Assembly (NCBI RefSeq): GCF_005280195.1
Contig: NZ_SZPR01000012.1
Coordinates: forward strand, 520,861 to 584,860
Length of the DNA: 64,000 nt
DNA from: Streptomyces galbus
GTDB lineage: Bacteria > Actinomycetota > Actinomycetes > Streptomycetales > Streptomycetaceae
Direction of reading: 5' to 3'
In this document: piece after piece, positions 1 to 6,935 of the stretch
How positions within the stretch are numbered: the first letter of the stretch is position 1
Layout: every line of letters begins with the position of its first letter
Position numbers and translations under genes: made by a program
Notes under the pieces: generated by a model
The model's database searches: none
Seen by the model: the letters and a program-made list of their open reading frames with translations, nothing else
Told to the model about the DNA's origin: nothing

Positions 1-68
1 CCGGGTGTGCCCGCCAGTGTCGCGAGCAACGCGACGGCGGTGACACCTATGTGCCGGGCACGGATCAA
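1..68 (-). CDS. N-terminus of a putative secreted protein (runs off the window)
   Basis: Read on the minus strand, a TTG codon at 68-66 follows a strong GAGGAGGGG ribosome binding site with a short spacer. The frame stays open to the window edge. The visible residues begin MIRARH and continue into a hydrophobic Ala/Leu/Val stretch (about residues 8-22), which fits the start of a Sec signal peptide. Only about 22 codons are visible, so the function of the mature protein cannot be inferred. Other start codons are possible, but TTG has the best spacing to the ribosome binding site. Confidence 0.5.
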   Translation of the reverse strand, partial: MIRARHIGVTAVALLATLAGTP

Positions 69-237
69 TGGTCCCCTCCTCGCACGTGGCGCGCGGGCGA
101 CCCGTCGGTCCCGGGAGCCTCACGCGCCCCGGAGGATGCGGGACGGTCCCTGTGGGTTGCCTGTGACCCGCAGGTCCGGCGCGTTCCGGCGCCGGGATCC
201 GGCCATCCGGGAGCCGGGGGAGGGGCGTGACGGGGGC

Positions 238-651
238 TCAGGTCCAGGCGCGCAGCGGCTCGTCGACGAGCTGGAAGACCGGCTCGCCGCGCACCGGGTC
301 CTGGGCCGTCGACAGCCGGACGCGGTCACCGCTGTGGATGCCGATGGGCGGACCCATGACCCGGCCCCGGACGACGAAGCCCTCCGCCATCTCGATCAGC
401 GACACGTTGCGCGCGGCGGGCGTGTTGCGGTGCACCACCGTGGAGTGGCGGACCGTGCCCGTGCCCTGGCTGCGCTCGGTGCGCAGGTCGCTGCCCCGGC
501 AGACCGGACAGAGCACCCGGTGGTACACGGCGGTGCCGCAGTAGGTGCAGCGCTGGAACAGGATCGCCTCGCCGTCGGGTCCCCGGCGGTCGAGGACGCC
601 CGCCGGGGCGCCGGTGGTCTGCTGAACGCCGTCTCCTGCGAAGTGGTACAC
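238..651 (-). CDS. Zn-ribbon / OB-fold DUF35 protein
   Basis: This is a 137-residue protein of the DUF35 type. An N-terminal rubredoxin-like zinc ribbon has four cysteines (C35, C38, C48, C51, in the pattern CTYC...CPVC), and an OB-fold half follows (about residues 65-130, with motifs VRHSTV, GRVMGPPIGIHSGDRVRL). DUF35 proteins usually act as subunits or acyl-CoA adaptors of thiolase-like enzymes, with the partner gene adjacent. No thiolase lies next to this one, so its partner is unknown. GTG at 651 is preferred because GGGAG lies 9 nt upstream. A TTG at 660 abuts that ribosome binding site and is less likely. Its promoter carries the palindrome described separately. Confidence 0.85.
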   Translation of the reverse strand: MYHFAGDGVQQTTGAPAGVLDRRGPDGEAILFQRCTYCGTAVYHRVLCPVCRGSDLRTERSQGTGTVRHSTVVHRNTPAARNVSLIEMAEGFVVRGRVMGPPIGIHSGDRVRLSTAQDPVRGEPVFQLVDEPLRAWT

Positions 652-743
652 GCTGGTCAACTCCCTGCACTACGCCGGAATCCACGCGCACGGCCCGGCC
701 GTGCACCCGTCCGCGCGGCCGCCGTGCCACCGCGCACCCGCTC

Positions 744-772
744 AATGTATGGCACTCAGTGCCAGGCGTAAA
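744..772 (-). promoter_or_regulatory. Candidate sigma70-type promoter with operator in the spacer
   Basis: On the minus strand, TTTACG (772-767) and TACATT (749-744) are separated by exactly 17 nt. The spacer contains the 15-bp palindrome at 750-764. Transcription would start near 737 and give a leader of about 85 nt for the DUF35 gene. The spacing and hexamers are seen directly; activity is inferred. Confidence 0.55.
750..764. promoter_or_regulatory. Palindromic operator copy 1 (TGGCACTCAGTGCCA)
   Basis: TGGCACT and AGTGCCA form a perfect 7-bp inverted repeat around a central C. It fills the -35/-10 spacer of the promoter read towards the DUF35 gene, the usual place for a TetR- or GntR-type repressor site. 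The matching regulator is not evident in the window. Confidence 0.6.
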
Positions 773-890
773 GATACTGCGTACCACGAATGAGGAACCG
801 GGTGCCTACCACTTCTGGAAGAGTCCTTGCGCGGTCTGCGAGTGGTCCTCGAGCGGGGCTGTAGCGCCCGATGCCGCACCTGGCACTCAG

Positions 891-905
891 TGCCCCGTGC
901 CGGGT
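891..905. promoter_or_regulatory. Palindromic operator copy 2 (one mismatch)
   Basis: TGGCACTCAGTGCCC repeats the upstream palindrome with one change at its last base. It lies about 90 bp before the ATG of the ATP-grasp gene, on the side of the intergenic region that serves the rightward unit. Two near-identical palindromes 141 bp apart in a 344-bp divergent intergenic region suggest that both units share one regulator. Confidence 0.55.
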
Positions 906-995
906 GCGGGGCGGCCCGCCCGGCCCGCCCGCGGGGGCGCCGCCGCCACGCCGTAGCCTGTCGGGGCCCCGCCCGCCGTGACCTGGAGAGACCGC

Positions 996-1838
996 ATGGC
1001 CGACGCCCGCCCCCGCATCCTGTACGTCAGCGACCTGGCGTACCCGGCCCGCGGGCGCCGCTACTGCGACGAGGACATCCTGCTGACCTCCCGGCTGCGC
1101 GCCGGGTTCGACCTCGCCCTGTGCCACCCGCGCGACGCGGCCGCCCTGATGGACGCCTTCGACGCAGTCGTGGTCCGCAACAGCGGCCCGGTCCTCGGCT
1201 ACCGGGCGGAGTACGACGCCTTCCGCGAGCGCGCCCTGCGGCAGGGCACCCGCGTCTACAACCCGCTCACCGGACGCGCGGACATGGCCGGCAAGCAGTA
1301 CCTGCTCGACCTGAGCGCGGCCGGACTGCCCGTCATCCCGACCGTGGACCGCGCCGAGGACCTGCACCGGCTGCCCGAGGCCGGCCGCTACGTCGTCAAG
1401 CCCCGCCTCGGCGCCGACTCGATCGGCCTGCGGATCGTGACTCGCGCCGAGCTGCCCGCCCTCGCCGACGGCACGGTGCTGGTCCAGCCCCACGTCGACT
1501 TCGCCTACGAGGTCTCCTTCTGCTTCGTCGACGACGCCTTCCAGTACGCCCTGTACGCCCCGGACCCGGCTCGGCGCTGGGAGCTCCGGCCGTACGAACC
1601 CACCGTGCGCGACCTGGAGTTCGCCCGCCGCTTCATCGAGTGGAACGGGCTGCGGCACGGCATCCAGCGGGTGGACGCCTGCCGCGCGCCCGACGGGGAG
1701 CTGCTGCTGGTGGAGCTGGAGGACCTCAACCCCTACCTGTCCCTGGACGCCCTGGACGAGGACCGGCGGGAGGCGTTCGTGGCCGCCTTCGCCGCGTCCC
1801 TGCACCGGTTCCTGGCCGACGGCGGCCGCACGCACTGA
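996..1838 (+). CDS. Small stand-alone ATP-grasp protein
   Basis: This is a 280-residue RimK-like ATP-grasp protein of unknown substrate. An N-terminal preATP-grasp-like part (about residues 1-100) is followed by the nucleotide-binding part with VVKPRLGADSIG (around residue 135). A C-terminal metal-binding segment, LVELEDLNPYLSLD, supplies the expected acidic and Asn ligands. Members ligate a carboxylate to an amine via an acyl-phosphate; here the acceptor is unknown. ATG at 996 is chosen because GGAGAG lies 5 nt upstream; an in-frame GTG at 978 lacks such a site. A peptidoglycan-binding membrane protein gene follows after 53 nt, so the two are probably co-transcribed. Confidence 0.8.
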   Translation: MADARPRILYVSDLAYPARGRRYCDEDILLTSRLRAGFDLALCHPRDAAALMDAFDAVVVRNSGPVLGYRAEYDAFRERALRQGTRVYNPLTGRADMAGKQYLLDLSAAGLPVIPTVDRAEDLHRLPEAGRYVVKPRLGADSIGLRIVTRAELPALADGTVLVQPHVDFAYEVSFCFVDDAFQYALYAPDPARRWELRPYEPTVRDLEFARRFIEWNGLRHGIQRVDACRAPDGELLLVELEDLNPYLSLDALDEDRREAFVAAFAASLHRFLADGGRTH

Positions 1839-1891
1839 ACCCGGACGGCGGCCCGCACGTACCACTCCCCGGGGACACCGAAGGAGGCAGC

Positions 1892-2596
1892 GTGCCGACA
1901 CCGCCCGAACCGGGGGAGCCCCCCGAGCGCCCGGAGCGCCCGGTGCTGGAACCGATCCGGGTCCTGCGGCCCCGCCGCACCGACGCCCTCGCGGAGCTGT
2001 TCCGCGAGCTGACCGAGGACCGCCCGTCCGCCGGTTACGGACCGGTCGCCCGGGGCGCGGGCCGCCCCGGCGGTGAGGCCGACACCGAGGAACTCCCGCC
2101 CGTGCCCGGCGGATCGGCCACCCCCGCACCCGGTGCCCACCGTCCCGGCCACGCCGGCCGCGCCCACCGTCCCGCCTGCGCCGGCTGCGCCGGCCGCCCC
2201 GGTCCGCGGCGCGCCGCCGTCGCCGGAGGCGTCCTCGTCGCCGCCCTCGCCGGCTTCGCCTGCGCCCTGCTGCTGCCCGGCCCGGGCGGCGGAGCAGCCG
2301 GGCGGACCCCTCCGGCGGCCGCGGCCCCGACCGGCCCGGCCCCGACCGGCCCGGCCCCCGGCGACCCCGACGGGCCCGGCACCCTCCGCGAGGGCGACAG
2401 CGGACCCGAGGTGACCGACCTCCAGGAACGTCTGCGCCGCGTCCCGGACGTCTACGACGACGGCCCCACCGACGGCCGCTACGGCACCGTCCTCGCGGAG
2501 GCCGTCGCCCGCTTCCAGCTCTGGTACGGCATCCGCGGCGACGAGAGCGGCGTCTACGGCGACGACACCCGGCGCGACCTGGAGTCACGGACGTGA
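1892..2596 (+). CDS. Membrane-anchored peptidoglycan-binding domain protein
   Basis: This is a 234-residue protein with a Pro/Arg-rich cytoplasmic N-terminus (about residues 1-108) and one transmembrane segment (AAVAGGVLVAALAGFACALLL, roughly residues 109-129). A Pro/Ala/Gly linker with the repeat PTGPA follows. The C-terminal PG_binding_1 domain (about residues 160-234) shows LREGDSGPEVTDLQERL and AVARFQ. The extracytoplasmic domain would bind cell-wall peptides. GTG at 1892 follows AAGGAGG by 4 nt. Its partner is the ATP-grasp gene upstream. Such membrane-tethered PG-binding proteins are common in Streptomyces, but most are uncharacterised. Confidence 0.82.
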   Translation: MPTPPEPGEPPERPERPVLEPIRVLRPRRTDALAELFRELTEDRPSAGYGPVARGAGRPGGEADTEELPPVPGGSATPAPGAHRPGHAGRAHRPACAGCAGRPGPRRAAVAGGVLVAALAGFACALLLPGPGGGAAGRTPPAAAAPTGPAPTGPAPGDPDGPGTLREGDSGPEVTDLQERLRRVPDVYDDGPTDGRYGTVLAEAVARFQLWYGIRGDESGVYGDDTRRDLESRT

Positions 2597-2649
2597 CCAC
2601 GGCGGAGCGCCCCGGCGACGCCCCGCCCGGTGCAGCGGTGCCCGGTGCC

Positions 2650-3708
2650 TCAGCGCGCGGTGTCGTCCTCGGGGACGCGGATGTCCAGCACGCACACGTC
2701 GTCGCGCTGCTCGGCCTCCAGGACGGCACCGAGGAGCCGGTCGAGCGAGGCCGTGCCGGCGACGGCCTGGGCCGCGACGGCCCCGGCCAGGCGTTCCAGG
2801 CCGCGGTCGATGTTCTCCGCGGGCCGCTCGACCAGCCCGTCGGTGTAGAGCAGTACGCGGTCCCCGGGCCGCAGCAGGCACTCGGCCTCACCGTAACGGG
2901 GCGTGTCCGACGCGCCGAGGAGCATCCCGGCGGGCCGGTCGAGGTAGCGGACCGCGCCGTCGCGCACCAGCAGCGGCGGCGGGTGCCCCGCCTGCGCCCA
3001 GAGCAGGCGCCGCTCGGCGGGGTCGTAGCGGGCCAGCACCATGGTGGCCGTGCCGTGCGAGTCGCGGGAGTGCAGCAGCAGGGCGCTCAGCCGGTTCAGG
3101 GCACCCGTCAGGGACGAACCGGTGATCACCATGCCCTTGGCGGTGAACCGCAGTTGGGCCATGGTCGCCACGGCGTCCATGCCGTGCCCCGCGACGTCGC
3201 CGACGACGAACAGGGCGTCGCCGTCGGGCAGCTGGATGGCGCTGAACCAGTCGCCGCCGACGTTCAGCCCCGACTGGGCGGGCAGGTAGGCCACTTCGAC
3301 GCGCAGCCCGGCCAGCCGCACCGGCTCCTTCGGCAGCGGCAGCAGCGCGTCCTGGAGGCGGGCGGCCACCGTCCGCTCGGCCTGGAGGACACCGTGCTGG
3401 GTCAGCATGGCGCGTTCGCTGGCGACCAGGGCGAGTTCGGCGCTGCGCTGCGCGGTGAGGTCCTGCACGAAGCCGTGCACCTCCACCGGCGTGCCGTACT
3501 GGTCCGTCACGGCCTCGGCGACGGCCCGCAGGTGCCGGACGCCGCCGCGGGTGACGATGCGGAACGGCACGTCGCACGGCCGTCCCAGCCGCACCAGCTC
3601 GCCGACCGCCCGGGCCAGTCCGGGCACGTCCTCGGGCAGGGCGAGTTCGGGCAGGTCGGTCAACTGCACGGGGCCCAGCGCCGGATCGCGCTCGAATATG
3701 GTGAACAC
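2650..3708 (-). CDS. SpoIIE-type PP2C phosphatase, C-terminal part of the frameshifted gene
   Basis: This 352-codon frame opens at GTG 3708, inside a PAS fold. It has the PAC half (GVRHLRAVAEAV...GFVQDLTAQR), a short linker helix and a complete PP2C domain from about residue 115 to the end. The metal-binding signatures are present: GGDWF near residue 151, VVGDVAGHGMDA, AGHPPPLL and the terminal RDDVCVLD. SpoIIE/RsbU phosphatases dephosphorylate STAS anti-anti-sigma factors. No good ribosome binding site precedes GTG 3708, so separate translation is doubtful and the frame is best read as the 3' part of the interrupted gene. It converges on the PG-binding gene. Confidence 0.75.
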   Translation of the reverse strand: MFTIFERDPALGPVQLTDLPELALPEDVPGLARAVGELVRLGRPCDVPFRIVTRGGVRHLRAVAEAVTDQYGTPVEVHGFVQDLTAQRSAELALVASERAMLTQHGVLQAERTVAARLQDALLPLPKEPVRLAGLRVEVAYLPAQSGLNVGGDWFSAIQLPDGDALFVVGDVAGHGMDAVATMAQLRFTAKGMVITGSSLTGALNRLSALLLHSRDSHGTATMVLARYDPAERRLLWAQAGHPPPLLVRDGAVRYLDRPAGMLLGASDTPRYGEAECLLRPGDRVLLYTDGLVERPAENIDRGLERLAGAVAAQAVAGTASLDRLLGAVLEAEQRDDVCVLDIRVPEDDTAR

Positions 3709-5104
3709 CTAACGACCAGCCGATGTCGCCGCTGGCGAGGTTCCAGTTGGCCCAGCCCAGGTTCCCCAGCCGCTGCACGTCCGCGAGCCGCTGCTCCTGC
3801 CGGTCCGAGGGGTCGTACGGCAGCCAGCTCAGGACGAGTCCGTCGCCGAGCCGCTCCACGTGCGCGCAGAACGTGGACAGTTCGGCCTCGCCGTCCACCA
3901 TCCGCTGCCGGGCGACGGGCTCGCCCGTGAACGGCGTGCCCCGGGTGAGGGTGTCCAGGCAGCCGTGCCACAGCGTCTCGGCGGCGATCGTCGGCCAGCA
4001 CTCCAGCAGCCGCAGCCCGATCAGCCGGCGCCCGCTGCGGCCGGTGGAGTCGACGGTGTCGACGGTGGCCGCGTCGACGCGGAAGTCCTCGACGGAGCCC
4101 GACGGTCCGCGCACCGGGGTGAGCAGGACGGCGGGTAGGGGGAGCCGGTCGAACACGGCCTGCACGGCGTCCACCGCGGAGCCGACCGCGGGCTCCTGGC
4201 GGGTGCCGAACATGGCCAGCGGGCCGGCGCACAGCCGCACGGCTGCCTCGAGCTGCTCGCGGGAGCGCGGCGTGAACGGCGCGCCGACGCGGCGCAGGAA
4301 CCCGATGACGACGGCGGCCTCCTCCGCGCCGGAGTCGCCGAAGGCGTCCGTACCGGGGTCGTCGTCGGCACCGTCGGCCGTACCAGGGGCGTCGCCGGCA
4401 CCGAGGACCGGGAGCCAGGCCCGGGACCCCCACCGCTCGGGCGGTTCCCCGATCAGCAGGTAGCGCTTGCGGTCGGCGCTCAGGTCCTCCAGCCAGCGGG
4501 GCTCACCGCTGCGCAGGGCCTCCAGCGGGGCGATCCCGGCGAGCGGCGGCACCTGTTGCCACTGCACGGCCAGGGCGTCGTCGATGCCCGCGTGGCCGAT
4601 CAGTTCCAGGCCACCGGCGGGCAGGCGGGCGTAGAGGAGCACCGCGTCGGCGCCCACGTCCGGCGCCACGTGCTCCAGCAGGCAGCGCGCCAGGTCCTGC
4701 GGGGCGCCCACCCGGACCAGGGACCGGGCGAGCCGGGCGAGGGAGACGGAGACGTCCTCGGCGGTGGCCGGCGGGACGGCGCGCAGCGGTGCGACGGCGT
4801 CGGGGGCGTGGGGTCCCGGCGCCGGGGCGCGGGGCGGGGCCAGCGTGCCGAGGGTGATCCAGCACTCCTCAAGGAGCGTGCGCCGCGCGGCCTTCGCCCG
4901 CTGGACGAGCGTGTCGTGGGCGGCGTCGGGGGTGCAGCCGAGCCGGGCCATGACGGCCCCCTTGGCGCGTTCGATCACCGCCGAGGTGGCCGCCACGTCC
5001 TGCAGGCGGTCCATCTCGGCGCGCTGCCGCGCCACCACCCGGGTCAGCGCGGCCAGATCGGGCGCGCCGCCCGGGTCTCCGGGCACCGCGGGTTCGCTCG
5101 TCAC
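2650..5104 (-). pseudogene. ANTAR-GAF-PAS-SpoIIE phosphatase gene interrupted by a frameshift
   Basis: The upstream reading frame starts at ATG 5104. It encodes an ANTAR-like RNA-binding domain (about residues 25-80, motif AVIERAKGAVMARLG), a GAF sensor (about 110-290) and the first half of a PAS domain ending GDIGWS at about residue 464. A TTA codon at 3712-3710 follows, and homologous sequence then continues only in the +1 frame, as VFTIFERDPALG, through the second half of the PAS domain and a SpoIIE-type PP2C phosphatase. The original frame runs on as Arg/Pro-rich nonsense to a stop at 2888. A 2-nt loss inside the PAS domain, a sequencing error or +1 recoding at TTA-G would each explain this. 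If intact, the protein would be about 820 residues. Confidence 0.75.
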
Positions 5105-5171
5105 GGAACGAGCATGACACAGGTGGGGTCGTTCGATCGCGGTCTCGGGGCAGAGCGCGAGCGCCCCGCGG

Positions 5172-5546
5172 TCACCGTCCGGCGGTGTGCTCCACCAGGG
5201 CCTCGGTCACCGCGCGCACGCTGCGGGCGATGTGCTGGAGCTGCATGATCTCCGCGGCGTACAGCTTGATCGTGTGTTCGATGACCGACTCGGCGAGGCC
5301 CAGGCGTGGCAGGTCGGCGCGGGCGGTCTGCAGGGCGGTGCGGGCGACCCGGATCTCCTGCTGGACCTGGAGGTGCGCGTGGCGGGCGAGCAGCACCGGG
5401 TGGCGCAGCAGCGCCGGGTAGCTCGCGTAGCGGGCGGGCACCAGCTCGCGCAGCCACTTGGTCGCCGAGCGCTCCCAGTCATAGCTGCCGGGGGTCTTCA
5501 CCTGGCGCGGCCAGTCCGGGCTGATGCGCGTCGTCGTCAGGGGCAT
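5172..5546 (-). CDS. Conserved hypothetical protein upstream of the SpoIIE gene
   Basis: This is a 124-residue, largely helical protein beginning MPLTTTRISPDW; no recognised domain. The C-terminal two thirds (LQVQQEIRVARTALQTARADL..., IEHTIKLYAAEIMQLQHIAR) look like amphipathic helices able to pack as a bundle. ATG 5546 is preferred because GGAAG lies 8 nt upstream; ATG 5552 is only 2 nt from it. The gene ends 67 nt before the phosphatase gene on the same strand and may be co-transcribed with it. No function is assigned. Confidence 0.7.
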   Translation of the reverse strand: MPLTTTRISPDWPRQVKTPGSYDWERSATKWLRELVPARYASYPALLRHPVLLARHAHLQVQQEIRVARTALQTARADLPRLGLAESVIEHTIKLYAAEIMQLQHIARSVRAVTEALVEHTAGR

Positions 5547-5552
5547 GATCAT

Positions 5553-5854
5553 CGCTTCCGGTGTACGGCGTCGGGACGGGTGGTCCGACCTGGCGGGGCG
5601 GCCCCGGCCCAGGGGATGACCGGGGCCGCCACGGGCACGCGCGCCGGGCGGTGCCCCGGGCACCCGTGCGCCGGCGTGGGTAGGGGACGGCGGCTCGGGG
5701 TGTCCGAACGGGAGCCCTGTCGGGCGGGTGCGGCCGTGAGCAGTATTTATATATGCCGTCCCCTTGGCAAGACGTATGAAAACATTCATGTGCGCTGGGC
5801 GCGCAGTGATCCGGCGTCAGATTCCCAGCGGGGGGGGGGCTGCGGCGGCCCGGG
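5553..5854. other. Intergenic region with A+T-rich promoter segment and G10 tract
   Basis: No gene is supported here. Positions about 5740-5800 are unusually A+T-rich for this genome (AGTATTTATATATG, GAAAACATTCATG) and probably hold the promoter of the leftward small gene. A homopolymer of ten G residues lies at 5830-5839, just beyond the end of the RpiR gene. Such a tract is prone to slippage and to sequencing miscounts. Confidence 0.5.
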
Positions 5855-6778
5855 TCAGTCCCGCAGGAAGAAGTGGTGCTGCTCGGCGATCTGCTCGTAC
5901 TCCTCCAGCCGCGCCTGGGTGCGCTCCGGACCGGCGTCGGTCATGGCCTGCAGCAGGGCGGCGGACATCACGCCCGGCGCCGCGTAGGAGTCGAACACCA
6001 GCCGCGAGCCGGTGCCCGTGGCGAAGGTGACGTCGGCCTCGTCGGCCATCGGTCCCAGCGCCAGGTCGGTCACCAGGGCGACCTTCAGGCCCGCGCTGCG
6101 CGCCACCCGCACCGCGGTCAGCGTCTCCCGCGCGTGCCGTGGCATGGAGAACGCCAGCACCCAGGTGCCCCCGGCCTCCCGGGACTGCAGCAGCGCGTCG
6201 TAGGCGACACTGCCCCCGCGGGTCACCACCCGGACGTCCGGGTGGATCCGGCGTGCGGCGTAGGCGAAGTACTCGGCGAGCGAGGCGGAGATGCGCAGCC
6301 CGAGGACGGTCAGCGGGGTCGACTCCGACAGGCTGCGGCCGACGTCGATCACCCGGTCCGGGTCGGCGAAGTCACGGCGCAGGTTCTCCAGGTTCTCGAT
6401 CTCCGCGTCGACCGCCGACTGCAGTTCGTTGCTGCGGTTGACCTCGTCCGTCGCCGGGCCCCCGGCCAGCGCCCCGAGGGCGATCGCCTGGAGCTTCTCC
6501 CGCAGCGCCGGGTAGCCGCTGAAGCCGACCGCGCCCGCGAACCGGGTCACGGAGGGCTGGCTGACGCCCACCCGCTCGGCGAGGTCGGTGATCGACAGGA
6601 ACGCCGCCTCGGTGATGTGCTCGATCAGGTACTGGGCGATGCGGCGCTGCCCCGGGGACAGCTGGGGCCGGTCGAAGAGTTCCCTGAGCCGGGACGTCGG
6701 AGAGCCCTCGGCCTCCGGGGCGGTCCTGCCCGAGGTGATCGCTGATGCCTGCGCACGTGCCTGCTGCGGCGATGGCAC
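5855..6778 (-). CDS. MurR/RpiR family transcriptional regulator
   Basis: This is a 307-residue RpiR-type regulator. The N-terminal HTH_6 domain (about residues 28-105) contains LSPGQRRIAQYLIEH and the recognition region VGVSQPSVTRFAGAVGFSGY. A C-terminal SIS sugar-phosphate-binding domain (about 145-285) contains VLGLRISASLAEYFAY and VLAFSMPRHARETL. These proteins sense phosphosugars or related metabolites and control catabolic genes. GTG 6778 is chosen because AGGAGG sits 7 nt upstream; an upstream GTG at 6808 lacks a ribosome binding site. No sugar operon is directly adjacent, so its target is unclear. Confidence 0.9.
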   Translation of the reverse strand: MPSPQQARAQASAITSGRTAPEAEGSPTSRLRELFDRPQLSPGQRRIAQYLIEHITEAAFLSITDLAERVGVSQPSVTRFAGAVGFSGYPALREKLQAIALGALAGGPATDEVNRSNELQSAVDAEIENLENLRRDFADPDRVIDVGRSLSESTPLTVLGLRISASLAEYFAYAARRIHPDVRVVTRGGSVAYDALLQSREAGGTWVLAFSMPRHARETLTAVRVARSAGLKVALVTDLALGPMADEADVTFATGTGSRLVFDSYAAPGVMSAALLQAMTDAGPERTQARLEEYEQIAEQHHFFLRD

Positions 6779-6935
6779 GGGTGCGCCTCCTTTGTCTCCC
6801 ACGAGCACTCAACATAGCCCACCGGCCGCGCCCGAACCGGGGCCGCGAGCACACCCGTCGGGCCCCGCACGACCCGCGCGACCTGCGCCGCCGCGCGGGT
6901 ACGCCCGGGGGCCCGGCAAGATCCCGGCACGGGTC

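Noticed and set aside
750..905. CIRCE (HrcA) element
   Set aside because: CIRCE has a 9-nt spacer between TTAGCACTC and GAGTGCTAA. Here the two arms meet around a single base, and no heat-shock gene is adjacent.
5830..5839. G10 tract as a phase-variation switch
   Set aside because: It lies outside any coding frame, beyond the end of the RpiR gene, so slippage would not switch a protein on or off. It may only mark a sequencing-error-prone site.
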